From contig CAMYLJ010000001.1 of NCBI GenBank assembly GCA_947259215.1, positions 190,726 through 254,725 of the forward strand: a stretch of 64,000 nucleotides of DNA. The letters run 5' to 3'. A program made the translations under genes and the position numbers. Within the stretch, counting starts at the first letter, position 1. Each line of letters opens with the position of its first letter. The notes under the pieces are model-generated. The model saw only the letters and a program-made list of their open reading frames with translations. It did no database searches and was not told where the DNA came from. Origin of the DNA: an uncultured delta proteobacterium. Lineage in GTDB: Bacteria; Myxococcota_A; UBA9160; JAFDET01. Shown here piece by piece: positions 1 through 7,961 of this stretch.

Positions 1-318
1 CTCCGGCGCGATCGGCTTCTCCAGCAGCAGGTGGTAACCCCGGGCCAGCGCCGCCAGCGCCGGCTCCACGTGCTGGGTGTCGCCGGTGGCCACGATGGCG
101 GCCGCGGCCAGCCGCGGCGCGTCCAGGAGCGGCCGCCAGTCCTGGAACACCCGCTCTGGCGGAAGCCCGTGCTCGTCGGCCATGCGGCGACGCTTCGTCG
201 CGTCGGGCTCCGCCACGGCCACGATGCGCAGGCGCTCGGGGTGCGCGCGCGCCCAGGCCCCGTACGTGAGTCGCCCACGCAGACCGGCACCGACGACGAT
301 CGCTTCCACCGGGTTCAC
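1..318 (-). CDS. Gfo/Idh/MocA-family oxidoreductase, N-terminal part (cut by window edge)
   Basis: Translation from a GTG at 318 gives 106 residues that stay open to the window edge. The N-terminus is a Rossmann NAD(P)-binding fold (VEAIVVGAGLRGR), followed by a beta strand ending VAVAEPD and the family hallmark EKP (LLLEKPIAPE) near residue 100, where the catalytic Lys of Gfo/Idh/MocA enzymes sits. Such proteins oxidise or reduce sugars and related polyols with NAD(P). The substrate cannot be told because the C-terminal substrate domain lies outside. It is divergent from the PP2C gene, with 28 bases between the two start codons. Confidence 0.8.
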   Translation of the reverse strand, partial: MNPVEAIVVGAGLRGRLTYGAWARAHPERLRIVAVAEPDATKRRRMADEHGLPPERVFQDWRPLLDAPRLAAAAIVATGDTQHVEPALAALARGYHLLLEKPIAPE

Positions 319-346
319 GGCCCGGTATACTACCGCGCTCCACTCG

Positions 347-1183
347 ATGACTTCCGCCGAGACCGCGCTGCGAACCGCGCGCCTGCTGGGGCGCCACCAT
401 CATTCCGTGGGCGCGGTCGCCTGCGTCGCCGAAGGCCCGGCTGCGATCGCCCTCTCGCTCGGCGGCGCGCCCAAGGCGTACGACCACACGGATCCCAACG
501 AGGACGCGGTGGGCTTCGCCCTGGGCCCGGCGGGCGCCGTGGTGGTGGCCGGCGACGCCCACAAGGGCGCGACCGCGTCCGAAGCCGTGGTCGCACACCT
601 GCTCGACGCGTACGCACCCTCCTGGACCGGCGCAACGGCGCCCGACCCGGAGCGCTGGTGCGATATCGCGCGAGCGGCCGTGTGGGAGGCCCACATCGAG
701 GCGCGCCGCGAGAGCGCACGCCCGGACCGGCAGGCGTCGCGCACGACCCTGACCCTGGCCCTGTGGCGACCCCGCGAGTCCCTGGTTCTCTGGGCGTCGG
801 TCGGCGACAGCCACTGCTTTCGGGTCGACGCGGGAGAGGCGGAGGACCTGGCGTTCGAAGGCCAGCCGTGCGCGCCGCGCTACTTCCTCGGGAGCGAGTC
901 GCTCACCCGGGCCGAGCTGGCCGAGCACTCGGCCAGTGGCGCCTTCCAGACGGCGACGGTCCGCAGCGTGGTGCTGGCGACCGACGGCCTGTCGGAGGTG
1001 GACGTCGGCCTGCCCAATCCCGAGCACGAGGCCTTCGAGTGCGTGCGCGACGCGGCCGCCGCAGCGCCGGAGCTGCGTCCGCTGGAGGCCACGCGCGCGC
1101 TGGCGGAGCGGGCGAACGCCGCGCACCGGCAGAACCCCTCGGGCGACAACATCGCCGTCGCCACGCTCTGGCTGACGAGCTAG
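347..1183 (+). CDS. PP2C-family serine/threonine phosphatase-like protein
   Basis: A 278-residue cytosolic protein with the PP2C motif order: an N-E-D segment (DPNEDAVGFAL), a metal-site strand VVVAGDAHKG in place of the usual ADGMGG, WASVGDSHCFRV (as VGDSRAY), VLATDGLSE (as SDGLTD) and SGDNIAVATL near the C-terminus. The metal-ligand aspartates are therefore present although the second motif is degenerate. The ATG at 347 gives the shortest start that keeps the whole fold; the open frame runs back to 77. It presumably dephosphorylates Ser/Thr-phosphoproteins, but no partner kinase is adjacent. Its stop overlaps the stop of the convergent oxidoreductase by 4 bases (CTAG). Confidence 0.75.
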   Translation: MTSAETALRTARLLGRHHHSVGAVACVAEGPAAIALSLGGAPKAYDHTDPNEDAVGFALGPAGAVVVAGDAHKGATASEAVVAHLLDAYAPSWTGATAPDPERWCDIARAAVWEAHIEARRESARPDRQASRTTLTLALWRPRESLVLWASVGDSHCFRVDAGEAEDLAFEGQPCAPRYFLGSESLTRAELAEHSASGAFQTATVRSVVLATDGLSEVDVGLPNPEHEAFECVRDAAAAAPELRPLEATRALAERANAAHRQNPSGDNIAVATLWLTS

Positions 1184-2304
1184 AGGCTCCGGAGCAGCGC
1201 CGCCACCTGCTCGGCGATGGCGGGCGCCGCGGTCAGCCCGGGAGACTCGATCCCGACCAGGTGGATCCACGCCCCGTCGGCCTCGAGCACGAAGTCGCGA
1301 TTGGGCTCGCCCGGCGCCGCCAGTCGCGGCCGCACACCGGCCATGTCCGGGGACAGCCAGGCGGAGCGAAGACCCGGCAGCCAGCGGCCCGCCGCGTTCG
1401 CGAAGGCCTCGGCCTTCGCCGCATCCACGTCGTAGCGCGGCGCGTCCACGTACTCGGCGTCCGGCCCGAAGCGCACGCGCCCGCCCAGATCCAGGGTGGC
1501 GTGCACTCCGAGGGGCCCTCCGGCTGCCGGCAGCGGGTACACCAGCCGCCCGAGAGCCACGGGCGCGCCCGGCGCCAGCGCGAAGTAGTCGCCCTTGCAC
1601 GGATGGATGCGCCAGCCGCGGGCTTCGACGTCGACGCCCGCCAGGCGCGCCACGGTGTCCGCCGCCAGGCCCGCCGCGTTCACCGCCGCCGCGCAGGAGA
1701 GCCGGACTTCGCCGCCGTCGGCGTCCCGCACCCGGAGCGCGAGCCCGGCGCCGGATGGCTCCGCCCCCAGCAGCTCCGCGTGCAGCACCAGGGAGGCACC
1801 CGCCGACTCGGCCTCGGCGGCGTACGACGCCGCCAGGGCATGGGCGTCCACGATCCCGCTGCGCGGCGAGTGCAGCGCCGCCACGGCACGCAGCTGGGGC
1901 TCGAGCGCCCGCACCTCGGCGGCGTCGAGCAGCACGAGGTCCGGCGCGCCGCCCGCCCGGGCGTTCGCCAGCAACGACTCGAGCCCGGCGCGCTCGCTCT
2001 CGTCGACGGCCACCACCAGCTTTCCCAGCTCGCGGTGGGGCAGCCGCCAGGCGCGGCAGCGCTCGTACACCAGGTCGCGCCCGCGGGCGCACAGGCGCGC
2101 CTTCCAGGACCCCGGCGGGTAGTAGAGCCCGGCGTGGATCACCTGGCTGTTGCGGCTCGAGGTCTCCCGGGCGATGGCCTCCCGGCGCTCGAGCACCACC
2201 ACGGAACGGCCGGCGCGCGCGAGGACCGCGGCGCAGGCCAGGCCCACGATGCCGGCGCCGACCACGGCCACGTCGCAGTGGGCCGGCGGCGCCGGACGGC
2301 TCAT
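1180..2304 (-). CDS. FAD-dependent oxidoreductase, L-2-hydroxyglutarate oxidase/DAO type
   Basis: 374 residues. The N-terminal dinucleotide-binding motif VAVVGAGIVGLACAAVLARAG is followed by ERR..ARETSSRNSQVIHAGLYYPPGS, a pattern typical of L-2-hydroxyglutarate dehydrogenase/oxidase (LhgO/YgaF) proteins of the DAO family. The C-terminal segment VRPRLAAPGE..DFVLE and HLVGIESPGLTAAPAIAE is the usual FAD-closing part. Length matches the family (about 400). It probably oxidises a 2-hydroxyacid at the membrane or in the cytosol. The start overlaps the stop of the upstream kinase gene by 4 bases, so the two are likely cotranscribed. Confidence 0.8.
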   Translation of the reverse strand: MSRPAPPAHCDVAVVGAGIVGLACAAVLARAGRSVVVLERREAIARETSSRNSQVIHAGLYYPPGSWKARLCARGRDLVYERCRAWRLPHRELGKLVVAVDESERAGLESLLANARAGGAPDLVLLDAAEVRALEPQLRAVAALHSPRSGIVDAHALAASYAAEAESAGASLVLHAELLGAEPSGAGLALRVRDADGGEVRLSCAAAVNAAGLAADTVARLAGVDVEARGWRIHPCKGDYFALAPGAPVALGRLVYPLPAAGGPLGVHATLDLGGRVRFGPDAEYVDAPRYDVDAAKAEAFANAAGRWLPGLRSAWLSPDMAGVRPRLAAPGEPNRDFVLEADGAWIHLVGIESPGLTAAPAIAEQVAALLRSL

Positions 2305-3239
2305 TCGAGGGCGCTACCGAACTCGCTCTCGAAGCGAGCGCGGAAGCCGACCGCGTCCAGCTCCAGGCCCTGGGGCCCGGACACCGCCACCTTGAGGGCG
2401 CCGAGCAGGCTTCCAACCCGGCAGGCGTCGACCAGGTCGAGACCGCGGGAGCGGCCGTAGAGCAGGCCGCCGCGGAAGGCGTCTCCGCAGCCGGTCGGGT
2501 CCACCAAATCTTCCGCCTGAACCGCCGGCAGCTCCAGGCGCTCGTCCCCGCGGCGCACCCGGCAGCCCTCGGCGCCCAGGGTGACGACGATCGCCCCCAC
2601 GCGCTCCGCGATGGCGTCCTCGTCCCACTCGCTGCGCTCCAGGGTCAGGGACCACTCGTAGTCGTTCACGACGTAGACGGACGCGCCGTCGATCAGCTCC
2701 CGCAGCTCGTCGCGCTCGAACTGGCCGAGGCCCTGCCCCGGGTCCACCACCAGTTCGACGCCCCGCTGCTTCAGCTCCTGGGCGTACTCCTGCATGGCGC
2801 GCTTCCCATTGGGCGAGACGATGGCCAGACCCAGGGAGGCATCGATGTCGGCGATTCGCGCCTCGTGGGCGCGGTCCATGGCCCCCGAGTGGAAGGCGGT
2901 GATCTGGTTGTCGTCCAGATCCGTGGTGATGAAGGCCTGCGCCATGTACTCGTCCTCGAGCTGGCGCACGTGGTCGCGGGAGATGCCGTGGCCGTCGAGC
3001 CAGTCGGCGTAGGCCCCGAAGTCGCGCCCCACGGTGCCCAACAGCAGCGGGTCGCCGCCGAGCAGGCGCAGGTTGAAGGCAATGTTGGCGCCACACCCGC
3101 CCCAGCTCTTGCGAAGACTGGGCACGTGGAAGGCCACGTTCAGCACGTGCACCTGATCAGGCAGGATGTGGTCCTTGAAGCGGCCCTGGAAGACCATGAT
3201 GTGGTCCACGGCGATGGACCCGGTCACGAGAATCGACAT
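2301..3239 (-). CDS. PfkB-family carbohydrate/nucleoside kinase (adenosine kinase-like)
   Basis: 312 residues. PfkB signature 1 lies in the GGCGANIAFNLRLLGG region and signature 2 is DPTGCGDAFRGGLLYG near residue 250, which holds the catalytic Asp and anion hole. The short N-terminus (MSILVTGSIAVDHIM) and overall pattern resemble adenosine kinase-type PfkB proteins common in deltaproteobacteria. The expected reaction is ATP-dependent phosphorylation of a ribosyl or sugar hydroxyl; adenosine is the best guess but is not proven by the sequence. It is the first gene of a two-gene minus-strand unit with the FAD oxidoreductase. Confidence 0.8.
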   Translation of the reverse strand: MSILVTGSIAVDHIMVFQGRFKDHILPDQVHVLNVAFHVPSLRKSWGGCGANIAFNLRLLGGDPLLLGTVGRDFGAYADWLDGHGISRDHVRQLEDEYMAQAFITTDLDDNQITAFHSGAMDRAHEARIADIDASLGLAIVSPNGKRAMQEYAQELKQRGVELVVDPGQGLGQFERDELRELIDGASVYVVNDYEWSLTLERSEWDEDAIAERVGAIVVTLGAEGCRVRRGDERLELPAVQAEDLVDPTGCGDAFRGGLLYGRSRGLDLVDACRVGSLLGALKVAVSGPQGLELDAVGFRARFESEFGSALE

Positions 3240-3328
3240 TGGAACCTCCGGCTCAGCGCGCGCAGTCTGGCGAGGTCGGCGCCGGGCGTCAATGGGCGGG
3301 CCGAGCCGGCCGCCGGTAGAATGGCGGG

Positions 3329-4195
3329 ATGCGCATCGCGAGCTGCTTCGGACGGGCGCGGCCCGTCTTCTCCTTCGAGTTCTTCCCCCCGCGCAGCGAC
3401 AAGGGCTTCGAGTCGCTCTTCCGCACGATCGCGGAGCTGAAGCGGCTGGACCCGGACTTCGTGTCGGTGACCTGGGGCGCCGGGGGCTCGACTCGCCGCA
3501 AGACCATCGAGATCACGACGCGCATCCAGCGCGAAGCGGGCCTCACGGCCATGTCGCACCTGACCTGTGTCGGATCCACCCGCGACGAGATCGCCGAGAT
3601 CCTGGACACGCTCCGCGACGCGGGCATCGAGAACGTGCTGCCCCTGCGCGGCGACCCGCCCAAGGACCAGCCCGGCTTCCGCCCGGTTCCCGGCGGCTTC
3701 CGCTACGCCAACGAGCTGCTGGAGTTCATCCACTCGCGCTGGGACTTCTGCACACCGGCCGCCTGCTACCCAGAGACCCACACCGAGGCGCCGAGCCCCG
3801 AAGTCGATCTCGAGAACCTGGTGCGCAAGGTGGCCGCCGGCGCCGACTTCCTGATCACCCAGCTCTTCTTCGACAACGCCGACTACTTCGCCTTCCTGGA
3901 GCGGGCGCGGACCGCCGGCATCGAGGTCCCGATCGTCCCCGGCATCATGCCCATCACCTCCAGCAGCAACGTCCCGCGCATCGCCAAGATGTGCGGCGCG
4001 CGGATCCCGGACGAGCTCCAGCGTGCCCTGGATGCGGCCGGAAGCGACCCGACCCAGACCGACGCGGTGGGCGTCGAGTGGGCCACGCTCCAGTGCCGTG
4101 AGCTCCTCGAACGCGACGCGCCGGGAATCCACTTCTACACCCTGAACCGCTCGCCGGCGACCCGCCGCATCTACGAGCAGCTCTTCCCGCGATGA
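3329..4195 (+). CDS. metF: Methylenetetrahydrofolate reductase
   Basis: 288 residues matching bacterial MetF throughout: VFSFEFFPPRSDKG at the N-terminus, FVSVTWGAGGSTR, AMSHLTCVG, VLPLRGDPP, GADFLITQLFFDN and PGIMPI. It is a flavoprotein TIM barrel reducing 5,10-methylene-THF to 5-methyl-THF for methionine synthesis. Length is normal. Its stop overlaps the ATG of purN by 4 bases (ATGA), so two folate-dependent one-carbon enzymes are translationally coupled. Confidence 0.95.
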   Translation: MRIASCFGRARPVFSFEFFPPRSDKGFESLFRTIAELKRLDPDFVSVTWGAGGSTRRKTIEITTRIQREAGLTAMSHLTCVGSTRDEIAEILDTLRDAGIENVLPLRGDPPKDQPGFRPVPGGFRYANELLEFIHSRWDFCTPAACYPETHTEAPSPEVDLENLVRKVAAGADFLITQLFFDNADYFAFLERARTAGIEVPIVPGIMPITSSSNVPRIAKMCGARIPDELQRALDAAGSDPTQTDAVGVEWATLQCRELLERDAPGIHFYTLNRSPATRRIYEQLFPR

Positions 4196-4824
4196 GTGAG
4201 CCCGCCCTGAGAATCGCGGTTCTGCTCTCGGGGTCTGGAACCAGCCTCGAGAACCTCTTCGAGGGCATCGACGCCGGAGAGCTGCCGTGTGAGGTGGTCG
4301 TCGTGATCGCCTCCAAGGAGAAGGCCGGCGGCCTGGCGCGCGCGCAGCGGCGCGGCGTGCCGGCGGTGGCGGTGCCGCGCCGGAAGTACCCGGACGTCGG
4401 CGCCTTCAACGACGCGCTCCACGGCGTCCTCGACGACTTCGCCGTCGACCTGGTCGCGCTCCTCGGCTTCCTCTCGCCCTTCGAGACCCGCGGACGCTTC
4501 GACGGCAAGGCGCTCAACGTGCACCCGGCCCTGATCCCGGCCTTCTGCGGCCAGGGCTACTACGGACGCCGCGTGCACGAAGCGGTGCTGGCGTCCGGGG
4601 TCAAGCTCACGGGCGCCAGCGTGCACTTCGTGGACGCGGAGTACGACCACGGTCCGATCATCCTCCAGCAGGCCGTCGCCGTGGAGGATGACGACACGCC
4701 GGACAGCCTGGCCGCCCGCGTCCAGGCCGCCGAGCGCCAGCTGGTGCCGGAAGCCATCCGGCTCTTCGCCGAAGGACGCCTGCAGATCGACGGCCGGCGG
4801 GTCCGGATCCTCCCCGAGCGCTAG
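4192..4824 (+). CDS. purN: Phosphoribosylglycinamide formyltransferase (GART)
   Basis: 210 residues. The N-terminal IAVLLSGSGTSLENLF is the GAR-binding loop; the catalytic block NVHPALIPAFCG carries the Asn and His, and VDAEYDHGPII carries the catalytic Asp. It transfers formyl from 10-formyl-THF to GAR in purine synthesis. The HPALIPAFCG block is a variant of the textbook HPSLLPAF, seen in many non-enteric PurN proteins. It is coupled to metF by a 4-base overlap and ends convergently with gloA with a 4-base overlap. Confidence 0.92.
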   Translation: MSEPALRIAVLLSGSGTSLENLFEGIDAGELPCEVVVVIASKEKAGGLARAQRRGVPAVAVPRRKYPDVGAFNDALHGVLDDFAVDLVALLGFLSPFETRGRFDGKALNVHPALIPAFCGQGYYGRRVHEAVLASGVKLTGASVHFVDAEYDHGPIILQQAVAVEDDDTPDSLAARVQAAERQLVPEAIRLFAEGRLQIDGRRVRILPER

Positions 4825-5204
4825 CCGCGCTGGATCAGCTCGACCTTGTAGCCGTTCGGGTCCTCGACGAAGGCGATGACCGTGCTGCCGTGCTGCATGG
4901 GGCCGGGCTCGCGGGTGATGGTCACGCCCGCGTCCCGGAGGCGGTCACACGTCGCGTAGATGTCGTCCACGCCGATCGCCAGGTGGCCGAAGGCGTCGCC
5001 CAGCTCGTAGTCACTCCGGCCGTAGTTGTAGGTGAACTCGAGCACGCTGTGGTCCGACTCGTCGCCGTAGCCGACGAAGGCCAGGGTGAACTCGCCGGCC
5101 GGGAAGTCCTTGCGGCGGAGCTCCTTCATGCCGAAGTGGTCGCAGTAGAAGCGGATGGAGGCGTCCAGGTCCTTCACCCGCAGCATCGTGTGAAGCAGTT
5201 GCAT
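4821..5204 (-). CDS. gloA: Lactoylglutathione lyase (glyoxalase I)
   Basis: 127 residues, a single VOC-fold unit. Predicted metal ligands are visible: His5 (LLHTMLRV), Glu in SVLEFTYN, His in FGHLAIGV and Glu in YKVELIQ. The FVEDPNGYKVELI end is typical of GloA. It isomerises the methylglyoxal-glutathione hemithioacetal to S-lactoylglutathione. It is divergent from the small monooxygenase gene, with only 17 bases between the starts. Confidence 0.92.
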   Translation of the reverse strand: MQLLHTMLRVKDLDASIRFYCDHFGMKELRRKDFPAGEFTLAFVGYGDESDHSVLEFTYNYGRSDYELGDAFGHLAIGVDDIYATCDRLRDAGVTITREPGPMQHGSTVIAFVEDPNGYKVELIQRG

Positions 5205-5221
5205 GGAGCTATTCTAGCCCC

Positions 5222-5536
5222 ATGGCCCAATTCATCGCGATGAACCACTTCAAGGTGAACCCGGAGCGCGCGTCGGAGTTCGAAGAGCACTGGCGCAAGC
5301 GCGAAACCTACCTGCACGAGGTGCCCGGCTTCCTGCGCTTCGCCCTGCTGCGAAGCGACGAGCCCGGCGCCTACGTGTCCCACTCCAGCTGGGCGAGCCG
5401 CGAGGCCTTCGAGGCCTGGACCGAGTCCGAGGCCTTCCGCAAGGCCCACGCCCAGGCCCGCACGCCGGAAGGCGTGCTGGCCGGCCCGCCCCGTCTGGAA
5501 CGGTGGGAGGCGGTGCTCGAGCAGGAGAACGGATAA
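5222..5536 (+). CDS. Antibiotic-biosynthesis monooxygenase (ABM) domain protein
   Basis: 104 residues forming one dimeric alpha/beta ferredoxin-like ABM domain, with MNHFKVNP, FEEHWRKRE, PGFLRF and SWASREAFEAW. This is the pattern of HmoA/IsdG-like small proteins. The family includes cofactor-free oxygenases and haem-degrading enzymes, but the sequence alone does not choose between them. It is followed by repeat element E1. Confidence 0.75.
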   Translation: MAQFIAMNHFKVNPERASEFEEHWRKRETYLHEVPGFLRFALLRSDEPGAYVSHSSWASREAFEAWTESEAFRKAHAQARTPEGVLAGPPRLERWEAVLEQENG

Positions 5537-5540
5537 AGAG

Positions 5541-5690
5541 CCCGAGCCTCCGGAGTCCAAACGGATCTCCGGAGGCCGACGCCCAGCAAGCCCGGCGCCT
5601 CCACGCGCGAACGGGCCCGAACGCGCGACGGCGGGCGCGCAGCGAGCCAACGGCGAGCGGAGTCACGATAAATGAGAGCCTCCGCCCCCG
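5541..5690 (+). repeat. Element E, copy 1 (intergenic)
   Basis: The copy sits between the convergent ABM and subtilase genes. It has a leading hairpin (5547-5555 with 5567-5575, CCTCCGGAG/CTCCGGAGG), a central stem arm CCCGGCG at 5591-5597 facing CGGCGGG at 5629-5635 (one mismatch) and the conserved tail GTCACGATAAATGAGAG ending about 5676. After the tail comes a CTCCG..CGGAG pairing enclosing CCCCGCGCGGGG. Confidence 0.75.
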
Positions 5691-5715
5691 CGCGGGGCAC
5701 CGGAGACCCGACGCC

Positions 5716-6540
5716 CTACGGCGCCCCGCAGTCCCGCCCGAGCAACCCCAACGCCTCGCACAACGGCGCCACGCGCGGCGTCGCCGAACCGTCCCGCCGC
5801 GCCGCGCGGAAGAGCGCCGTGCGCGCAGCGAGCGGATCGCCGCCCGCGCCCACCAGCACCGCCAAGGCGCCCGTCACGTGCGCAGCCGCCAGGCTGCTGC
5901 CGTCCGCGAAGGCGAAGGAGCCGGGCGGGTGGGTCGAGACGATCTCGACGCCGGGCGCGGCGATCTCCGCCGAGGGCCCGCGGTTGCTGCGGGGGTCGGG
6001 GCGCCCGGCCCGGTCGTGGCCCGCGACCCCGACCACCGACGGATAGGCGGCCGGGTAGCGGGCCTCGGCGCTGCCCTCGTTGCCCGCGGCCGCCACCACC
6101 ACGACGCCGAGCTCGTCGAGACGCCGGAGCGCCCGTTCGAGCAACGCGTTCGGCGGACCCACCAACGACAGGTTCACCAGCGACGCCTGTTCCTCCCAGG
6201 CGAGGTCGAGGCCCTGGAGCGTGTGGTAGAGCTGGCAGGTATCGCTCGCGCTGGCGCCGCGCGGGGTGCAGACCGGGACCGCGACGACGTCGGCTCCCGG
6301 CGCGACGCCCGCGATCCCCACGCCGTTGCCCTCGCTGGCGGCGATCACGCCCGCCATCAGGCTGCCGTGGGCGGCGGGCACCGTGGGCGGACCCTCGGCC
6401 AGGGGGCGCACCCGCACCCGCGTGAGATCCGGATGGGACGTCTCCGGGGCGGAGTCGAGGAGCGCCACCCGCGCGCCGGCTCCGTCGCCGATCGCACGGG
6501 CGTCGGAGACGCCCAGGGCGTCGAGTCCGTGCTGGTACCC
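5716..6540 (-). CDS. S8 subtilisin-like serine protease, catalytic part (frameshifted from its N-terminus)
   Basis: The catalytic triad is visible: Asp in VALLDSAPE, His in HGSLMAGVIAA, Ser in DGSSLAAAHVTGALA, and the oxyanion Asn in AAAGNEG. The reading frame has meaningful subtilase-like sequence (GYQHGLDALGVSDARAIG) upstream of its first possible start, a GTG at 6468, so the true start lies further back in another frame. One extra G in the GGG run at 6538-6540 (CCC on the + strand) would join this frame to the secreted N-terminal domain at 6541-7166. It may be a sequencing error or a real inactivation. It is likely a secreted protease. Confidence 0.7.
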   Translation of the reverse strand, partial: GYQHGLDALGVSDARAIGDGAGARVALLDSAPETSHPDLTRVRVRPLAEGPPTVPAAHGSLMAGVIAASEGNGVGIAGVAPGADVVAVPVCTPRGASASDTCQLYHTLQGLDLAWEEQASLVNLSLVGPPNALLERALRRLDELGVVVVAAAGNEGSAEARYPAAYPSVVGVAGHDRAGRPDPRSNRGPSAEIAAPGVEIVSTHPPGSFAFADGSSLAAAHVTGALAVLVGAGGDPLAARTALFRAARRDGSATPRVAPLCEALGLLGRDCGAP

Positions 6541-7166
6541 AGGGCTGCCAGGCCGAGGGGCGGCATCACCAGGTTCGAGCCGTTGCGCTCGAGCCTGCCT
6601 GCCACCACGTAGCGGACGTCCACGTCGACGAATTCGCCGTCTCCCAGGTCCGGAAGCCTCATGACTCCGAACAGATAATCCACACCCCCGGACGAATACT
6701 CAAGCAGCTCCAGCAGGTCGGAATCGAGGCCCGTCGGGATGTCGCGGTAGCTGCCGTCGGGATCGACGAGGCTGAAGACCAGCAGCGGCGCCAGGAGATC
6801 CCGCCCGGTGACGTTGTGGACCGTCCAGGTGGAGTCGGCGATGAAGGGCCTCGCGAGCCTCGGCGTGCGGGGATTCTGGTGGACGGTGCCGAGGTTCTGC
6901 TCGATCTGGATCGGCAGGGTGCGGGCGATGTTGCCGGCCTCGATCCAGTCGTCGCCCGGGAGGGCGCTGAAGACGGGGCCAAGGCCCAGGGCAGCGGCGT
7001 CGGCCGGGTCGAAGCCGAAGCCCCCAGAACCCTCGAAGTAGAGCGGGTTGATGTCCGCCAGCCCGAGAGCACGGGCACCCAGCGCGGCGACGAGGAGCAG
7101 CGCCAGCGCGAGCAGCGGCGCACGCAAGCCCAGCGCCGGCAAGGGAACACGACGTCTCACGCGCAT
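6541..7166 (-). CDS. Secreted N-terminal domain of the frameshifted subtilase
   Basis: From the ATG at 7166 the protein starts with basic residues and a long hydrophobic stretch (residues 8-35, rich in Ala and Leu), a Sec signal or membrane anchor. About 170 residues follow without a family I recognise, including FGFDPADAAALG, STWTVHNVTGRDLLAPLLVFSLVDP and VDVRYVVAGRLERNG. In this frame sense ends at LGLAALG and then becomes a shadow of the subtilase frame until a stop at 6357. I read it as the exported N-terminal part of the same protein. It is divergent from imuA. Confidence 0.55.
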
Positions 7167-7214
7167 GAGTGGTGTCGGGGGGGGTGCAAAGTCGCATTGC
7201 CGGGTGTTTTCCGG

Positions 7215-7245
7215 TTGACGAGGTGGCGAATAAAAGACGAAAATC
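7215..7245 (+). promoter_or_regulatory. Putative SOS-type promoter/operator of imuA-imuB
   Basis: A -35-like TTGACG at 7215-7220 is followed, 18 bases on, by GAAAAT at 7239-7244. Between and over them is GAATAAAAGACGAAAAT, a direct repeat of GAA 11 bases apart. An almost identical element precedes dnaE2. The spacing equals that of the alphaproteobacterial LexA box (GAAC-N7-GAAC), so a LexA-like repressor site is the natural reading. The regulator itself is not in the window. Confidence 0.6.
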
Positions 7246-7253
7246 GAATCCCC

Positions 7254-7958
7254 ATGCCCCCCGTCCCTCGAACCACCGCCGCGGTGCGGGCGGAGGCGCT
7301 CCTGCGCGAGCTCCCCCAGCTGCGCCGCGGACACGTGCCCCGGGAGGCGCCGGGACGCTGGCCCAGCGGGCTGGCCTCCCTCGACCGCCTGCTCGGGGGC
7401 GGCTTTCCGCGCGGCCGCCTGTCGGAGATCACGGGGCCCGCCTCGTCGGGCCGCACCTCCCTGGCCCTGGCCCTGCTGGCCGCCACCACGGACGCAGGCG
7501 AGTACGCGGCCGTGGTGGACGCCATCGACGCCTTCGACCCGGCCTCGGCCGCCGCGGCCCGGGTGGACCTGGAGCGCACCCTCTGGGTCCGCGCCCGCGA
7601 TTGCCGCGAGGGACTGCTCGCGGCTCACGTGATCTTGAAGGGAGGGGGGTTCGGGCTGGTGCTGCTGGACCTGTCGTTCTCGAGCGCGAGCAGCGGCGCC
7701 GGAAGCCATGCTGCCTGCGCCTCGTGGTTGCGACTGGCGCGTGCAGCGACGGCCAGTCAGACGGCTGTGGTGGTGGTTTCCGATGCGCGGGTGGCGGGGG
7801 GGCAGGCGGATGTGGTGCTGGAGCTGAGGGCCGGGCGGCCGCAGTTCTCGGGCAGGCCGCCGCTGCTCGAGGGCCTGGAGTCGCAAGCGACTGCGGTGCG
7901 CAACCGCAGCGGTCCCATCGGCGGCAGTACGGCGCTGCGCTTCCAGCTTCCGCCGTGA
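7254..7958 (+). CDS. imuA: ImuA, RecA-like subunit of the mutasome
   Basis: 234 residues. W-P-S-G-L-A-S-L-D-R-L-L-G-G-G-F-P-R-G opens a RecA-like core as in ImuA/SulA-like proteins, followed by a degenerate Walker A, GPASSGRTS, with Arg in place of Lys. A hydrophobic Walker B-like strand FGLVLLDLSF and a C-terminal LRAGRPQ segment follow. ImuA helps recruit ImuB and DnaE2 to the damaged fork. The ATG at 7254 follows the operator closely. Only 3 bases separate it from imuB. Confidence 0.82.
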   Translation: MPPVPRTTAAVRAEALLRELPQLRRGHVPREAPGRWPSGLASLDRLLGGGFPRGRLSEITGPASSGRTSLALALLAATTDAGEYAAVVDAIDAFDPASAAAARVDLERTLWVRARDCREGLLAAHVILKGGGFGLVLLDLSFSSASSGAGSHAACASWLRLARAATASQTAVVVVSDARVAGGQADVVLELRAGRPQFSGRPPLLEGLESQATAVRNRSGPIGGSTALRFQLPP

Positions 7959-7961
7959 GCC

